Shown here: piece after piece, positions 40,104 through 49,535 of the stretch
How positions within the stretch are numbered: position 1 is the first letter of the stretch
Layout: each line of letters starts with the position of its first letter
Assembly: GCF_005771635.1 (NCBI RefSeq)
Contig: NZ_VBWP01000007.1
Location: 1-64,000 of the forward strand
Origin: Culicoidibacter larvae
Lineage (GTDB): Bacteria; Bacillota_I; Bacilli_A; Culicoidibacterales; Culicoidibacteraceae
Direction: 5' to 3'
Length of the DNA: 64,000 bases
Position numbers and translations under genes: made by a program
The notes under the pieces: generated by a model
What the model saw: the letters and a program-made list of their open reading frames with translations, nothing else
Told to the model about the DNA's origin: nothing
The model's database searches: none

Positions 40104-40745
40104 TTACCTAAAGATTGAAACCGTTTGCAGTACTTTGCACTGATTTTTTTCACAGAGCTTTCGCGCCTGTAACATCGTCGCTCCGCTTTGATAAATATCA
40201 TCAACTAAAATCACTTGTGCATGCATTTGACCACAGAACAAAAACTGTCTGCCGGCCGGCAAATTATCGGTTTCAAAATTTCCTTGTTCAGCACCATTTT
40301 CACCTGCCTGCAAAAATAACGACGGCATAAATCCAGCCATTCCAAGCAGACACTCCATCAGTTCAAATCCACAAGCATGCACAATATCTGCGCGCTTAGG
40401 AATAGGCACCAAACAAATATTTCCTTGCCCCGCATTGCTTACCATAGGTTGCAAAAAATGCTTGAGTGATTGTGCGGCGGGCAACGCCGCCGCGCAATCA
40501 CCATATGTGTTTAACTGCGATAAGTAATTACGAGTATATTTATTATAAGTGAATAATCCTTTGTGTTCAACTAAAACAGATTGCTTTAAAGAATATTTTC
40601 CCGCTTGCATTTCTTCTTGATTTGGTAGTTCAAAAATTTTCTGACAAGTTTTACACAAATGATAATCCACCGGCAGCATCAGTAAATCTGCAAGTTGAAA
40701 ATCAACAGTTATCGGGCATAGACAAATATGACAAAATTCATTCAT
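40104..40745 (-). CDS. comFC: ComFC-like phosphoribosyltransferase-fold protein
   Basis: 213 residues. The N-terminal CHICLCP...CKTC zinc-finger pattern is followed by a PRTase-like domain with the pyrophosphate-binding VILVDDIYQSGATM (near 185). ComFC is needed for DNA uptake in competence. The ATG at 40745 overlaps the end of comFA by 8 bp; a second in-frame ATG at 40757 exists but would begin inside comFA with no ribosome binding site. A short MLPVDYHLCKTCQ block shows the second Cys pair. Confidence 0.85.
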   Translation of the reverse strand: MNEFCHICLCPITVDFQLADLLMLPVDYHLCKTCQKIFELPNQEEMQAGKYSLKQSVLVEHKGLFTYNKYTRNYLSQLNTYGDCAAALPAAQSLKHFLQPMVSNAGQGNICLVPIPKRADIVHACGFELMECLLGMAGFMPSLFLQAGENGAEQGNFETDNLPAGRQFLFCGQMHAQVILVDDIYQSGATMLQARKLCEKNQCKVLQTVSIFR

Positions 40746-42036
40746 GCAACATCTCAAGCTTTCTGGCCTTGCGATTCATTTCTTTAATATGCCAACAGGC
40801 TCTCAACATTTGATAGGAACAGGCACTGGCAAAAAATACAATCTCACCGGTTGGAAACTCAATCTTTCTACCAACCCGTCCCGCTATCTGCACCAGTGCC
40901 GCCTCATCAAAAATTGCTTCCTGACTGTTGAAAACGCCAACAGCAACATTAGCAATGGTAATTCCGCGCTCCAAGATTGTAGTCGTCACCAGAATAGCAA
41001 TTGCTCCATCACGAAAATCAGCAATTTTTTGATTCCGGTCTTCATCTTGTGAGTGAACTGATTCGACTGCTGAAAATTGTGGCTGCAATACACGTTGCAG
41101 CCACTCGGCGCTTTTAATTGACGGTGCAAACAAAAGAATCGGTCGTTTGCTGGCAAGCTGTTTTTGCAGCCAGCGCCGTACAATTGCCGGCACTTTATTC
41201 GCCGGTAAAGTATAGAGTTTTATTCTAGGTTCCGGTAAGGCAAAGCCATGGTATCTTGCAGGCAGAATATGAAACTGGTAACCGACATTGCGTAGTTGGC
41301 GGCGCACTTTCGATGAGGGTGTTGCCGAAAGCAAGACGATGCTCCCCTCAGGAGCCAGTGATTGCTGGACAGCATATTCAAGAAAGTCAGTGCCTTTGTA
41401 CGGAAAGGCATCGTGTTCATCAACGATGATGAGATCAAAAGCCTGATGGAAGTGCAGCAATTGATGGGTTGTTGATACGACTAGCGGTGCGAACTGCTTA
41501 TTCATTGGGCTACCGCCGTAAAGCGCAATGATATCCACACCTATGAAGGCAGCTTTAAAGCGTTCATATATTTCAATAACGATATCGCGCCGCGGTATTG
41601 CCCAGCAGATATTTTTTCCTTGCTGCAATGCGGCTATTACCAGCTGGAAGGTCATTTCTGTTTTACCGCTGCCAGCGACACTCCATATAAAATGTTTCTG
41701 AGCGCCGTGTAGGCTGGTCAGAAGGGCATCAGATATTTTCTGCTGAGCAGCGGAAAGTTTGAGATTGATGCCGAGGTGCACTTGCTGTTTTATATGTGGC
41801 GGCGTTTTAACGTAGAGCTGGCTGCATTCCCGAATTTTACCGAAAGCAATGCACTGCCGGCAATACAGGCATTGCTTTTCGCACCGCAGACAATAGTGCG
41901 CGCCAAACAAAGCTTGGTTCTGATTCCCGCAGCGTCTGCAAATATAGTGTCCTGACTTATTTTCCACTCGGATATCAATTGCTTGCGCTCCATAATCTGC
42001 AGTCTCACTTAGGCGCCCATAGCTTATTTCTCCCAT
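40738..42036 (-). CDS. comFA: ComFA-like DEAD-box ATPase of DNA uptake
   Basis: 432 residues from the ATG at 42036, which follows AGGAGG; the frame is open to 42159 but that part reads through the ribosome binding site. Four-Cys zinc cluster at the N-terminus (ICRRCGNQ...CLRCEKQCLYCRQC), Walker A SVAGSGKTEM (near 115), DEAH-type IIVDEHDAFPY, motif III SATPS, and C-terminal helicase motif VQIAGRVGRK. ComFA is the ATPase that helps pull single-stranded DNA into the cell in competence. comFC follows with overlap; tRNA-Gly is divergent upstream. Confidence 0.92.
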   Translation of the reverse strand: MGEISYGRLSETADYGAQAIDIRVENKSGHYICRRCGNQNQALFGAHYCLRCEKQCLYCRQCIAFGKIRECSQLYVKTPPHIKQQVHLGINLKLSAAQQKISDALLTSLHGAQKHFIWSVAGSGKTEMTFQLVIAALQQGKNICWAIPRRDIVIEIYERFKAAFIGVDIIALYGGSPMNKQFAPLVVSTTHQLLHFHQAFDLIIVDEHDAFPYKGTDFLEYAVQQSLAPEGSIVLLSATPSSKVRRQLRNVGYQFHILPARYHGFALPEPRIKLYTLPANKVPAIVRRWLQKQLASKRPILLFAPSIKSAEWLQRVLQPQFSAVESVHSQDEDRNQKIADFRDGAIAILVTTTILERGITIANVAVGVFNSQEAIFDEAALVQIAGRVGRKIEFPTGEIVFFASACSYQMLRACWHIKEMNRKARKLEMLHE

Positions 42037-42081
42037 AAAAAAAGTCCTCCTGTAGCTTATTTCGCGCAATTCACAAAACTC

Positions 42082-42110
42082 TTGACAAAAAACCGAAAAA
42101 TTAGTAATAT
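42082..42110 (+). promoter_or_regulatory. Promoter of tRNA-Gly
   Basis: TTGACA (42082-42087), 17-base spacer, TAATAT (42105-42110), 13 bp before the tRNA. Confidence 0.8.
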
Positions 42111-42122
42111 ATTTACTGTACT

Positions 42123-42196
42123 GCGGGTGTAGTTTAATGGTAGAACAAGAGCCTTCCAAGCTTTTAGCGTGAGTTCGATTCTCATCACCCGCTCCA
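42123..42196 (+). tRNA. tRNA-Gly (TCC)
   Basis: Acceptor GCGGGTG/CACCCGC, anticodon TCC in loop CTTCCAA, T73 and encoded CCA. Confidence 0.95.
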
Positions 42197-42210
42197 TTTT
42201 AATGATTAAA

Positions 42211-42259
42211 AACAGTTGTTCGGTTGAACAATTTTCGGGTGTTGACATTGTCAGCACCT
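42211..42259 (+). terminator. Two hairpins between tRNA-Gly and sugar permease
   Basis: TTGTTC-GGTT-GAACAA followed by TTTT, then GGTGTTGAC-ATT-GTCAGCACC followed by TATTTATTTTATA. The first could end the tRNA transcript; the second sits just before the permease ribosome binding site and could act as an attenuator. Confidence 0.55.
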
Positions 42260-42285
42260 ATTTATTTTATATAAGGGGTTTTATT

Positions 42286-43152
42286 ATGGCTATTATGATC
42301 GCTCTGCTACCGGCATTGCTTTGGGGAATTATCCCGCTGCTTATCACCAAAATCGGTGGTTCAATCCGCCAACAAATTATTGGTATAACCAGTGGCGCAC
42401 TTATTTTTGCAGGTATTACTTTTTTCTTTACTAGTCCTGTATATACTTTGCAAATTATATTAATCAGCTTCCTTACCGGATTCATGTGGACGGTCGGCCA
42501 GATTTACCAATTAAAGGCTTTCAAATTGATTGGTGTTTCCCGAGCGATGCCACTTTCAACCGGTATGCAGCTTATCGGTACAGCTTTAGTAGGTGTGGTA
42601 GCATTTGGTGAATGGAATACTCCTTTTCGCTTGATAACCGGAGCAATAGCCATCTTACTAATCATTGGCGGTGTCTTTTTAACTGCTTTTACTGAAGCCA
42701 GCCAAAGTGAAACCAGCGGCTTGATGCGACGTGGCTTAATGATGTTAGCATTGTCATCACTAGGTTATATTTTATATGTGGTAACCTTGCAAGCCTTTGC
42801 TATCGATGGTATAAGTGCAATTCTGCCGCAAGCAATCGGTATGGTGGTCAGTGCTTTCTTGATGACCATGAGAAACACTGAGGAAAATACCGAGGCTATT
42901 TTCACCAAAAGAACGCTGCTGCTTACCTTGCCTGGTATTTCATGGGCAAGCGGGAATATAGCAATGATTTATGCTAATAGTCTGGTAGGGGTTGCAACCG
43001 GATTTTCACTTTCGCAACTTGGAGTTATTATCTCAACCTTAGGCGCAGTGTTCCTCTTTAAAGAAGAAAAAACTAAAAAGGAATTACTTTTCGTAATTGC
43101 CGGTGTGCTGTTAGTTGCCATTGGCGGAGTAGTTATCGGACTTACTAAATAA
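42286..43152 (+). CDS. GRP-family sugar permease (GlcU/RhaT-like)
   Basis: 288 residues, ten hydrophobic segments of the drug/metabolite transporter fold. The start MIALLPALLWGIIPLLITKIGG is the GlcU (glucose uptake) pattern, and the C-terminal half repeats the five-helix unit. It would import glucose or a related sugar by proton symport. I chose the ATG at 42286 with AAGGGG just before it; the longer frame to 42169 begins inside the tRNA. Cotranscription with tRNA-Gly is possible but two hairpins lie between. Confidence 0.88.
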   Translation: MAIMIALLPALLWGIIPLLITKIGGSIRQQIIGITSGALIFAGITFFFTSPVYTLQIILISFLTGFMWTVGQIYQLKAFKLIGVSRAMPLSTGMQLIGTALVGVVAFGEWNTPFRLITGAIAILLIIGGVFLTAFTEASQSETSGLMRRGLMMLALSSLGYILYVVTLQAFAIDGISAILPQAIGMVVSAFLMTMRNTEENTEAIFTKRTLLLTLPGISWASGNIAMIYANSLVGVATGFSLSQLGVIISTLGAVFLFKEEKTKKELLFVIAGVLLVAIGGVVIGLTK

Positions 43153-43159
43153 AAACTAA

Positions 43160-43192
43160 AAAAGCTCAGAAGCAAACTTCTGAGCTTTTTGT
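43160..43192. terminator. Bidirectional terminator
   Basis: AAAAGCTCAGAAG and CTTCTGAGCTTTT form a 13-bp stem with T-runs on both strands, between two convergent genes. Confidence 0.85.
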
Positions 43193-43231
43193 TATTTTTG
43201 AGCAATTTCTACGAAAAGATAAATGCAAGCA

Positions 43232-43993
43232 TTATAGGCGGCGATTTCGATAAAGTGCGACCGCCAAAACAATGCCTGATACTGCGGCCAGGAAAATCAT
43301 TGATTGCAAAAATGGCATGAAATTGTAGCTTGTGCTCTGCCATATTTTAGGGAAATCTTGTGCAATATGAGCTGTTGGTAATAAGTTGGCCAGAAACTTC
43401 ATTGGTGCCGGCATCATTTCTTGAGTAAGTCCCATCATTCCCGAAAGAATCATTGAGCTAAAGTAGATAGTCATCGTGATTGCATAGCATGGACCAAATC
43501 TTTTGGTAAGCATAGCAATCCCGTATGCCAGCACAAAAAATAAAATCGTCATTATATAAAGTGAAGCAATTAATAGCACCGCACTGAATACTGTTGGCGC
43601 AAGTACTGGAAAGGCCAGGCAAACTACTAATGTATAAAGGATGTATCCGATTGTAACTACAATTAGGTTAGCAATTAATTTAGCTGATAACATTGAAACA
43701 TTACTGTAGCCAAATAAATTCATTCTTTGCGTGACACCTTGTTCCAGTTCTTGCGAGAATGTTGACGAAAATCCTACGAACACTAATGCTAAAGGAATCA
43801 TCGAAGCATTGCTGATAAATATCTGCGTTGCTAATGCATCTTTAAAGGCTCCCGCTTGCGAACTAAAGGCAGCAATAAAGATAATTGTCATGACGATTGG
43901 AAATATCCCGCCGAAGAAAACGGCAAAGAAATTACCAAATGTATTATAAAGTTCGTAAATGATTAAGTTTTTTTGGAAAAGTTTAGTTTTCAT
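43232..43993 (-). CDS. ABC-2 type exporter permease
   Basis: 253 residues from the ATG at 43993 (GGAGG 8 bp before; the frame is open to 44008). Six TM helices with the ABC-2 pattern (long TM1 region, QRMNLFGYSNVSMLSAKL coupling loop). Together with the ATPase gene, which it overlaps by 11 bp, it forms an exporter. Similar RR-HK-ABC operons often respond to antimicrobial peptides, so defence against a cell-envelope compound is plausible, but there is no direct evidence. Confidence 0.88.
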   Translation of the reverse strand: MKTKLFQKNLIIYELYNTFGNFFAVFFGGIFPIVMTIIFIAAFSSQAGAFKDALATQIFISNASMIPLALVFVGFSSTFSQELEQGVTQRMNLFGYSNVSMLSAKLIANLIVVTIGYILYTLVVCLAFPVLAPTVFSAVLLIASLYIMTILFFVLAYGIAMLTKRFGPCYAITMTIYFSSMILSGMMGLTQEMMPAPMKFLANLLPTAHIAQDFPKIWQSTSYNFMPFLQSMIFLAAVSGIVLAVALYRNRRL

Positions 43994-44861
43994 AACGTTT
44001 ACCTCCATTGTTATTCAAGATTGCATTGTACGACATGATTTCAATATCGCTGTTAGAGCGTTTAAAGTTAATGTTTTTATCAATGAGATGCTTGGCGATT
44101 TCTTGTTCATGGTCTTTATCTTGACAGCCAAGTACAATCAGATGATCCGGTCCATAAATTTCATCACGCTTATTAATTTCTGCCTCATGCTTTGGTGTAC
44201 GGTCTAAAACAATAACCGAATACCCACAATACTTCGCAAAAAGCTCTGTTGTATAATCGAAATCAACAACCTTACCTTTATCCAAAATCAAGATTTTATT
44301 AACTAATTGTTCTAATTCATCATAGTAATGCGAGACCAGGCAAATAGTCGCATTCTTACCTTGATACCATGCTCGAACTTTTTGCATTAATTGTTGCCGG
44401 GTTTCAAAATCAAGGCCTGAAGTTACCTCATCAAAGAAAGTAATCGGGGCATCTTGCATAAGTACCAAAATCAATGTGAGCCGTTGTTTTTGTCCACCAG
44501 ATAAATTTTTATACTTCTTTTTAAGTGATGCCTCAAAATCGAAGAAAGCAATTAATTCCTGAAGTTTCTCATTGTTCTTAATTTTAGTATTTAAAATTGT
44601 TTCTATAACTTTAGATATCGGCATAAGTTCACTATAAGTATTTGCTTGTAGATGGACTGCCATTTGTTCCGGCCGTACACTTGAATCAATACTTCCTGAA
44701 TATGGTACTAAACCAAGACAAGCATTAATCATTGTGCTTTTCCCGGCACCATTGGCGCCAATTATACCAATTCTATCACCAGAGTTAAAAGTGATTGGTC
44801 GTTGGATATCTAATGCTTTTTGATCTTTAAATGTAACGGTTAAGTTTTGAATAGTAATCAT
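43983..44861 (-). CDS. ABC exporter ATP-binding protein
   Basis: 292 residues. Walker A GANGAGKST (near 36), signature [12 protein letters not shown] (near 122), Walker B ITFFDEVTSGLD, H-loop VSHYYDE. An extra C-terminal part (about 210-292) ends NNNGGKRYEN. It is ABC-2 family and acts with the permease downstream. Its start overlaps the kinase gene by 1 bp, so RR, HK and transporter are one operon. Confidence 0.92.
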   Translation of the reverse strand: MITIQNLTVTFKDQKALDIQRPITFNSGDRIGIIGANGAGKSTMINACLGLVPYSGSIDSSVRPEQMAVHLQANTYSELMPISKVIETILNTKIKNNEKLQELIAFFDFEASLKKKYKNLSGGQKQRLTLILVLMQDAPITFFDEVTSGLDFETRQQLMQKVRAWYQGKNATICLVSHYYDELEQLVNKILILDKGKVVDFDYTTELFAKYCGYSVIVLDRTPKHEAEINKRDEIYGPDHLIVLGCQDKDHEQEIAKHLIDKNINFKRSNSDIEIMSYNAILNNNGGKRYEN

Positions 44862-46444
44862 TATTCATTATCCTCTCTGAAGTTAATACAGGCTAATACT
44901 CCCGCATCATGGTTTTGTATTGTTAATTCTATGTTTAAAATATTGCTGTAATACGCTGCTATATAGAGCCCTAAACCATGCCCTTTTACGGTTGTCACTT
45001 GCGATCTGATAAATGGTTCGAAAATATTTTTCAACAAACTTTCCGGTATTGTCTCACCAGAGTTAAAGATACATAATTTTCGACCGCTTTGATATATTTT
45101 AATTATTCCTTTGCTTTCAGTATATTTCACCGCATTAGTCAGGACATTATCAATAATCTGAAACAATAGCGTTGGGTCTGATACTACTTGCAAGTTCATC
45201 TCATCTTGTTGAACTACAAGTTGCTTATCTTTGATTTGGGTTTCGTGTTGTTGAATAATTGTTGTTGTAAATTCAGCAACTTTAATATCAACCGCTTCAA
45301 CTTGATTTTGTTCTACTTGGGTGAGCGACAAAATTTCATCAATAATCTTACGCATTGACAAGAGTTCCCGCTTCACTTCACCAAGATATTGTTCTTTATC
45401 TTTGTATTTACCTACACCATCGATCATACCGTCAACAAGTAATAAGGCTGCCGCTACCGGGGTCTTCAATTGGTGTGAAGAAGCCATAACAAATAATTGT
45501 TGCCGTTCTTTTTGTTCAAGCAATAATTCATTTTGCACCTGCAGTTCTTGAATTGATTTACCAAGATGGGTATATAATTGATTCAAGGTTCGTGCCAACG
45601 TGCCAAATTCATCATCTTTTCCTTCAGGAATAAGCGGGGCATTACTAACATCATTTTGCATCGTTTTCGCGTACTTCGCCATTCGCTCAATCGGCTTAGC
45701 CAATAACCGACTAAAAATAAAGGCACTGATAATCACCAGTAAAATTACTAAAAGGGTAATCATTGGCAAGCTCTGAATAATAATTGGCATCAGTTCAGTC
45801 AGCTGCGGTGTTACTGTTGATGACATTGTTAAGAACATAGCATCATCACTACTGGTCATACCGACATAATTGGTATAGCCCACAGTGTCCGATTTCACCC
45901 CGGATTCCATAACAAAACTCGATGCACTTGAACTATGAATAATTGTCGTGCCTTCACTAAAATCTTCAATAGCGAATCCTTGTTTAAATTCCGAAAATTC
46001 AACACCAAATTCGGCACCGCTAAAGTTAAATTTATTTTGCAGGTTATCCAATTTTAAATCACTTTTCAGCGTTTCAAAATCAATATTATCTAAATCAAGA
46101 TCTTTATATGGATAGCTGCGGATTGCGTCAAAAGTAGCTTTTAAATCCTCATCGGTAAGGGTTACATTAAATGAACCGAATGCCGAGCAAACCGCTACTG
46201 TATAACCGGCTTTAGGGATACGGGCAGTAAAATAGTTTGTGTTCCCGACCTCAACACCGGATACAATACAAGAATCATTGGTTTTATATTGTTCCTGCAA
46301 GTCATAAACTGTTTGCAAATCTTGAGTATGGCGATAGTCAACATATAAAGATGGAAGCATCAATATAAAGTAAGCAATAATGAAAGTTGAAATAATCATC
46401 GCCATCAAGCCACTATATAGAAATACTCGTTGTGATAATTTCAT
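44861..46444 (-). CDS. Sensor histidine kinase of the ABC-exporter operon
   Basis: 527 residues. TM1 about 8-30, a large extracellular sensor of about 190 residues with two Cys (CIVSG, VCSAF), TM2 about 220-245, HAMP (KPIERMAKYAK...LNQLYTHLG), H-box SSHQLKTPVAA (near 325), N-box NVLTNAVKY (near 440), G-box GHGLGLYIA. It phosphorylates the regulator at 46447. Unlike the surface-module kinases it has a HAMP domain and a long sensor. Confidence 0.93.
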   Translation of the reverse strand: MKLSQRVFLYSGLMAMIISTFIIAYFILMLPSLYVDYRHTQDLQTVYDLQEQYKTNDSCIVSGVEVGNTNYFTARIPKAGYTVAVCSAFGSFNVTLTDEDLKATFDAIRSYPYKDLDLDNIDFETLKSDLKLDNLQNKFNFSGAEFGVEFSEFKQGFAIEDFSEGTTIIHSSSASSFVMESGVKSDTVGYTNYVGMTSSDDAMFLTMSSTVTPQLTELMPIIIQSLPMITLLVILLVIISAFIFSRLLAKPIERMAKYAKTMQNDVSNAPLIPEGKDDEFGTLARTLNQLYTHLGKSIQELQVQNELLLEQKERQQLFVMASSHQLKTPVAAALLLVDGMIDGVGKYKDKEQYLGEVKRELLSMRKIIDEILSLTQVEQNQVEAVDIKVAEFTTTIIQQHETQIKDKQLVVQQDEMNLQVVSDPTLLFQIIDNVLTNAVKYTESKGIIKIYQSGRKLCIFNSGETIPESLLKNIFEPFIRSQVTTVKGHGLGLYIAAYYSNILNIELTIQNHDAGVLACINFREDNE

Positions 46445-46446
46445 AA

Positions 46447-47106
46447 CTATACCTCACTTTGAAATTGATAACCAATTCCGGTTATTGTTTTAACAAAATT
46501 ATATGGCAGTTTTTTACGCAGATTCTTAATGTGCGCGTCAATAACCCGATCATTGGCAAAATAGTCATCAGGAAAAATTCGTTCTAATAACATTTCTCTT
46601 GAAAAAACTCGTTTGGGCTGACTGTTAAGTGTCTGTAATAACAAAAACTCTGTTAATGTCAGCTGCAAATTTTCACCATCATAATAAGCTTGATAGCCAA
46701 GTTCATCAATAACTAAACCATGCTCATCAATGACTGCACTCTGTTTACCCCGTCGTAAAATCGCCTCAATTCGCTTTAATAAAACAATCGGTGAGAATGG
46801 CTTGATAACATAATCATCCGCATATAAATTAAACGCCTTAATTTGCGTTTGTTCATCTGCCAGCGCGGTTAACATAATAGTTAATGTTTCCGGGAACTGC
46901 TCTTTAATATATTGCAACACTTCTAGCCCACTTTTTTCTGGAACCATAATATCCAAAACTGCGACATCATAACGACTCTTTTTCAATGCCTCAATAGCAC
47001 TAGTCCCATCAGCAACATGGTCTACTATATAATCTTGCATCTTCATATATTCGAGCGTCACATCAGCAATAGTAGGCTCGTCCTCTAAAAATAAAACTCT
47101 TGTCAT
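46447..47106 (-). CDS. OmpR-family response regulator of the ABC-exporter operon
   Basis: 219 residues from the ATG at 47106 (GGAGGGAAT before it; the frame is open to 47196 but unlikely to be used). Receiver with FLEDE near 7-10, VAVLDIMVPEKSG (phospho-Asp) and YVIKPFSP (Lys), then a winged-helix ending VIDAHIKNLRKK...GIGYQF. First gene of the RR-HK-ATPase-permease operon, 2 bp from the kinase gene. Confidence 0.95.
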   Translation of the reverse strand: MTRVLFLEDEPTIADVTLEYMKMQDYIVDHVADGTSAIEALKKSRYDVAVLDIMVPEKSGLEVLQYIKEQFPETLTIMLTALADEQTQIKAFNLYADDYVIKPFSPIVLLKRIEAILRRGKQSAVIDEHGLVIDELGYQAYYDGENLQLTLTEFLLLQTLNSQPKRVFSREMLLERIFPDDYFANDRVIDAHIKNLRKKLPYNFVKTITGIGYQFQSEV

Positions 47107-47185
47107 ATAAATTCCCTCCAACTTACATTTATTATGCCATATAGTTATGAATTTTTTATGAATTTTTTGCAGAAATGTTATGAAA

Positions 47186-47220
47186 AAAATAAGCAATCAA
47201 ATTAAATTTGATTGCTTATT
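47186..47220 (-). terminator. Terminator after degV
   Basis: AATAAGCAATCAAATT and AATTTGATTGCTTATT form a perfect long stem just after the stop of the DegV gene. Confidence 0.8.
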
Positions 47221-47224
47221 CAGC

Positions 47225-48061
47225 TTACTTTTTATATAAAATTCCCAGTCCGCATGCATGTGGACCAATATGTACGCCAACAACCGGACTTAAATCGGCA
47301 ACTTCATAAGTGATATCCGGATAGACTTCTTTAAAGCTGGCTTCAATCGCCTGCAATAAATCATCCTTACTTGAATGCAGTAAAACCACTTTTTCAATTG
47401 GTCGTTTCTCCGATAATTCAACAACCTTGCGAATTGCTTTCTTAAAAGTACGCTCCTTCGTCGCGACTTCAATAACACCATTATTTACAGACAGCAATGG
47501 CTTAATTTGCAATAAGCCGCCGATTGCTGCCTGGGCTGCGCTAATACGTCCGCCACGCTTTAAAGCATCTAAGTTATCTACATAGACAAGTATTTCTACC
47601 CGATCAAATGCATCATGAGCGTAATCAATAACCGCTTGCGGGTCTTGATTACTTTCCGCAAAAGCAATAACATCTTTTACAACAAGCGAACCAATAGCCG
47701 TTGTTGTATTGGTATCAATCACATGAATATTAATACCGTCAATCATACTTTGTGCTGATTGCGCTGATTGATTTGTTCCACTCAATTTTCCCGCGATAGT
47801 AAAAACAAAAATATCGGTATAACCATCAGCCTTTAATCGCTCATATGTTTCTAAGAACTCTCCTGCTGATGGTTGAGAAGTCGAAGCCAGAAGCCCTTCT
47901 TCCAACGCTGAGTAAAATTCTGTAGCTGATATTTCATATAAATCCTTTGAAGGTTGATTATTTACAATAACGTATAATGGCTGGACGGTAACATTTAAAT
48001 CAGCAAATTGATCTGGTGATACTGCCAGTGTTGAGTCCATAATATATGCGAATTTTTTCAT
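47225..48061 (-). CDS. DegV family fatty-acid-binding protein
   Basis: 278 residues. N-terminal YIMDSTLAVSPDQF (the DegV DST motif), TSQPSAGEF (near 63), and C-terminal IGPHACGLGIL (family glycine-rich end). DegV-type proteins such as FakB bind fatty acids and hand them to FakA kinase for phospholipid synthesis. It stands alone here. GGAGTTGAAAAA precedes the ATG. Confidence 0.92.
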   Translation of the reverse strand: MKKFAYIMDSTLAVSPDQFADLNVTVQPLYVIVNNQPSKDLYEISATEFYSALEEGLLASTSQPSAGEFLETYERLKADGYTDIFVFTIAGKLSGTNQSAQSAQSMIDGINIHVIDTNTTTAIGSLVVKDVIAFAESNQDPQAVIDYAHDAFDRVEILVYVDNLDALKRGGRISAAQAAIGGLLQIKPLLSVNNGVIEVATKERTFKKAIRKVVELSEKRPIEKVVLLHSSKDDLLQAIEASFKEVYPDITYEVADLSPVVGVHIGPHACGLGILYKK

Positions 48062-48157
48062 TTTTTCAACTCCTTATTTTGATACTCTAAGTATAATCTA
48101 TATCCCTAAAAACTGCAATCAAATTTACAATGTTACAAAAATATAAGCCATAATAAA

Positions 48158-48186
48158 TTGCATTGACCAGTAATTCATTTTATAAT
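48158..48186 (+). promoter_or_regulatory. Promoter of LCP gene
   Basis: TTGCAT (48158-48163), 17-base spacer, TATAAT (48181-48186), 37 bp before the start codon. Confidence 0.7.
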
Positions 48187-48222
48187 AGACAAGAACCTAT
48201 TTTTAAACTAGGAGGATAGCGT

Positions 48223-49434
48223 ATGCGAAATCAAAGAAACTTCGAAGAAGATCATTACAATGATCAGCCAAGACGACCTAAAAAAACGCGGGTCCGCAAA
48301 GGCCGAGTATTCTTTACTATATTATCATTAATACTTGTTGTTGGTATTTTTTCTGCCGGTGGTTTTATTGCTTATACGGCATACAACGCCTGGTCAACTT
48401 GGCAAGGTATTGTCGATCCTAATCAGACCAGTCCCAATATTGACGTCAGTAATGAACCGTTTACTGTTTTATTCATTGGTGTAAACACCACTGAAGAAGG
48501 CAGTACTTTAGAGAATGGATTAGCTGACTCATTGATTCTGGCGGCAATTAATCCCCAAACTAAGCAGGCTGATTTAATCAGTATTCCGCGGGATACTTAT
48601 ATGCAAATAACTTGTGAAGACAATTACCGCGATAAAGTGACTCACAGCGGCGCCGGCGGTACTCAGTGTATTGTAGACACCTTAAGTCAGTTCTTCGAAA
48701 TTCCGATAGATTATTATTTCAAAATTGACTTCGCCGGCTTTATGTCGATTGTTGATGCCTTAGGCGGCGTTGAAATGGATGTCCCGGACTTGCGCGAAGG
48801 ATTTGCCCAATGGCCAGGAATGGACGACTATCCACCGCCACCGGATGAAATGATTGATGGTCAGCAGTGGTGTGAACAAAACAGTAAAGGCGAAATCTAC
48901 ACGATTTGTTTCAACCAATTTGGGATGCAGACGCTTGATGGCGAGCATGCCTTAGCAGTGGCACGGACCCGTCATTACGATAATGACCAAGGACGAAGCG
49001 CACGGCAAGCAGAACTAATTAAAGCGATTGCTAAAAAGATGGTCAGTTTTAATGGAATTGCTAACCTCAACTCAGTATTGAACACAGCAAAGGACTACAT
49101 GTCAACCAACATTGGTCCTAATCAAATCGCTAACTTCTTCAGTCTTGCTCAGCAAGTGTTGAGTGACTCGGGAAATGATGCTGATAACTTCGCAATGCGC
49201 ACATTACAAGTTCAAACCAGCGATTATATGTTCTACGGTGATATGGGCTATGCGTCATATGGCGAACCCAACCTCGCCAATGTGCAGGCAATCATTGATG
49301 AGCTGAACATTATTCTTGGCAAATCACCACTAGTGATTGATCCGAATTTTAAATACAATGTAAATACTGATTATCCGCAACCACTTATCTACGAAGATTT
49401 TAATGATACTAGTAGTTCTGATGATTATGAATAA
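48223..49434 (+). CDS. LytR-CpsA-Psr (LCP) family protein with four Cys
   Basis: 403 residues. Basic cytoplasmic N-terminus, one TM helix (about 28-52), then an extracellular LCP domain (about 80-310) with SIPRDTYMQ and the YYFKIDFAGF...DALGG and VARTRHYDNDQGR motifs. LCP enzymes transfer lipid-linked glycans such as teichoic acids or capsule to peptidoglycan. Four Cys lie in the domain (near 128, 147, 226, 236), conserved in the second LCP protein at 51585. AGGAGG precedes the ATG. Confidence 0.93.
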   Translation: MRNQRNFEEDHYNDQPRRPKKTRVRKGRVFFTILSLILVVGIFSAGGFIAYTAYNAWSTWQGIVDPNQTSPNIDVSNEPFTVLFIGVNTTEEGSTLENGLADSLILAAINPQTKQADLISIPRDTYMQITCEDNYRDKVTHSGAGGTQCIVDTLSQFFEIPIDYYFKIDFAGFMSIVDALGGVEMDVPDLREGFAQWPGMDDYPPPPDEMIDGQQWCEQNSKGEIYTICFNQFGMQTLDGEHALAVARTRHYDNDQGRSARQAELIKAIAKKMVSFNGIANLNSVLNTAKDYMSTNIGPNQIANFFSLAQQVLSDSGNDADNFAMRTLQVQTSDYMFYGDMGYASYGEPNLANVQAIIDELNIILGKSPLVIDPNFKYNVNTDYPQPLIYEDFNDTSSSDDYE

Positions 49435-49445
49435 AAGGTGATACT

Positions 49446-49480
49446 CGCCAGGCCGCAAAGGTCCTGGCGGGTATTTTTTG
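49446..49480 (+). terminator. Terminator after LCP gene
   Basis: CGCCAGG and CCTGGCG form a hairpin around a ten-base loop, followed by TATTTTTTG on the plus strand. Confidence 0.85.
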
Positions 49481-49491
49481 TGTAACAAAAC

Positions 49492-49531
49492 AAAACCCCA
49501 TCCGGCCATGTTGCCGGATGGGGTTATTTTT
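49492..49531 (-). terminator. Terminator of PH-domain gene
   Basis: AACCCCATCCGG and CCGGATGGGGTT form a 12-bp stem with A/T-runs on both sides, just before the stop of the minus-strand gene at 49536. Confidence 0.85.
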
Positions 49532-49535
49532 TTCG

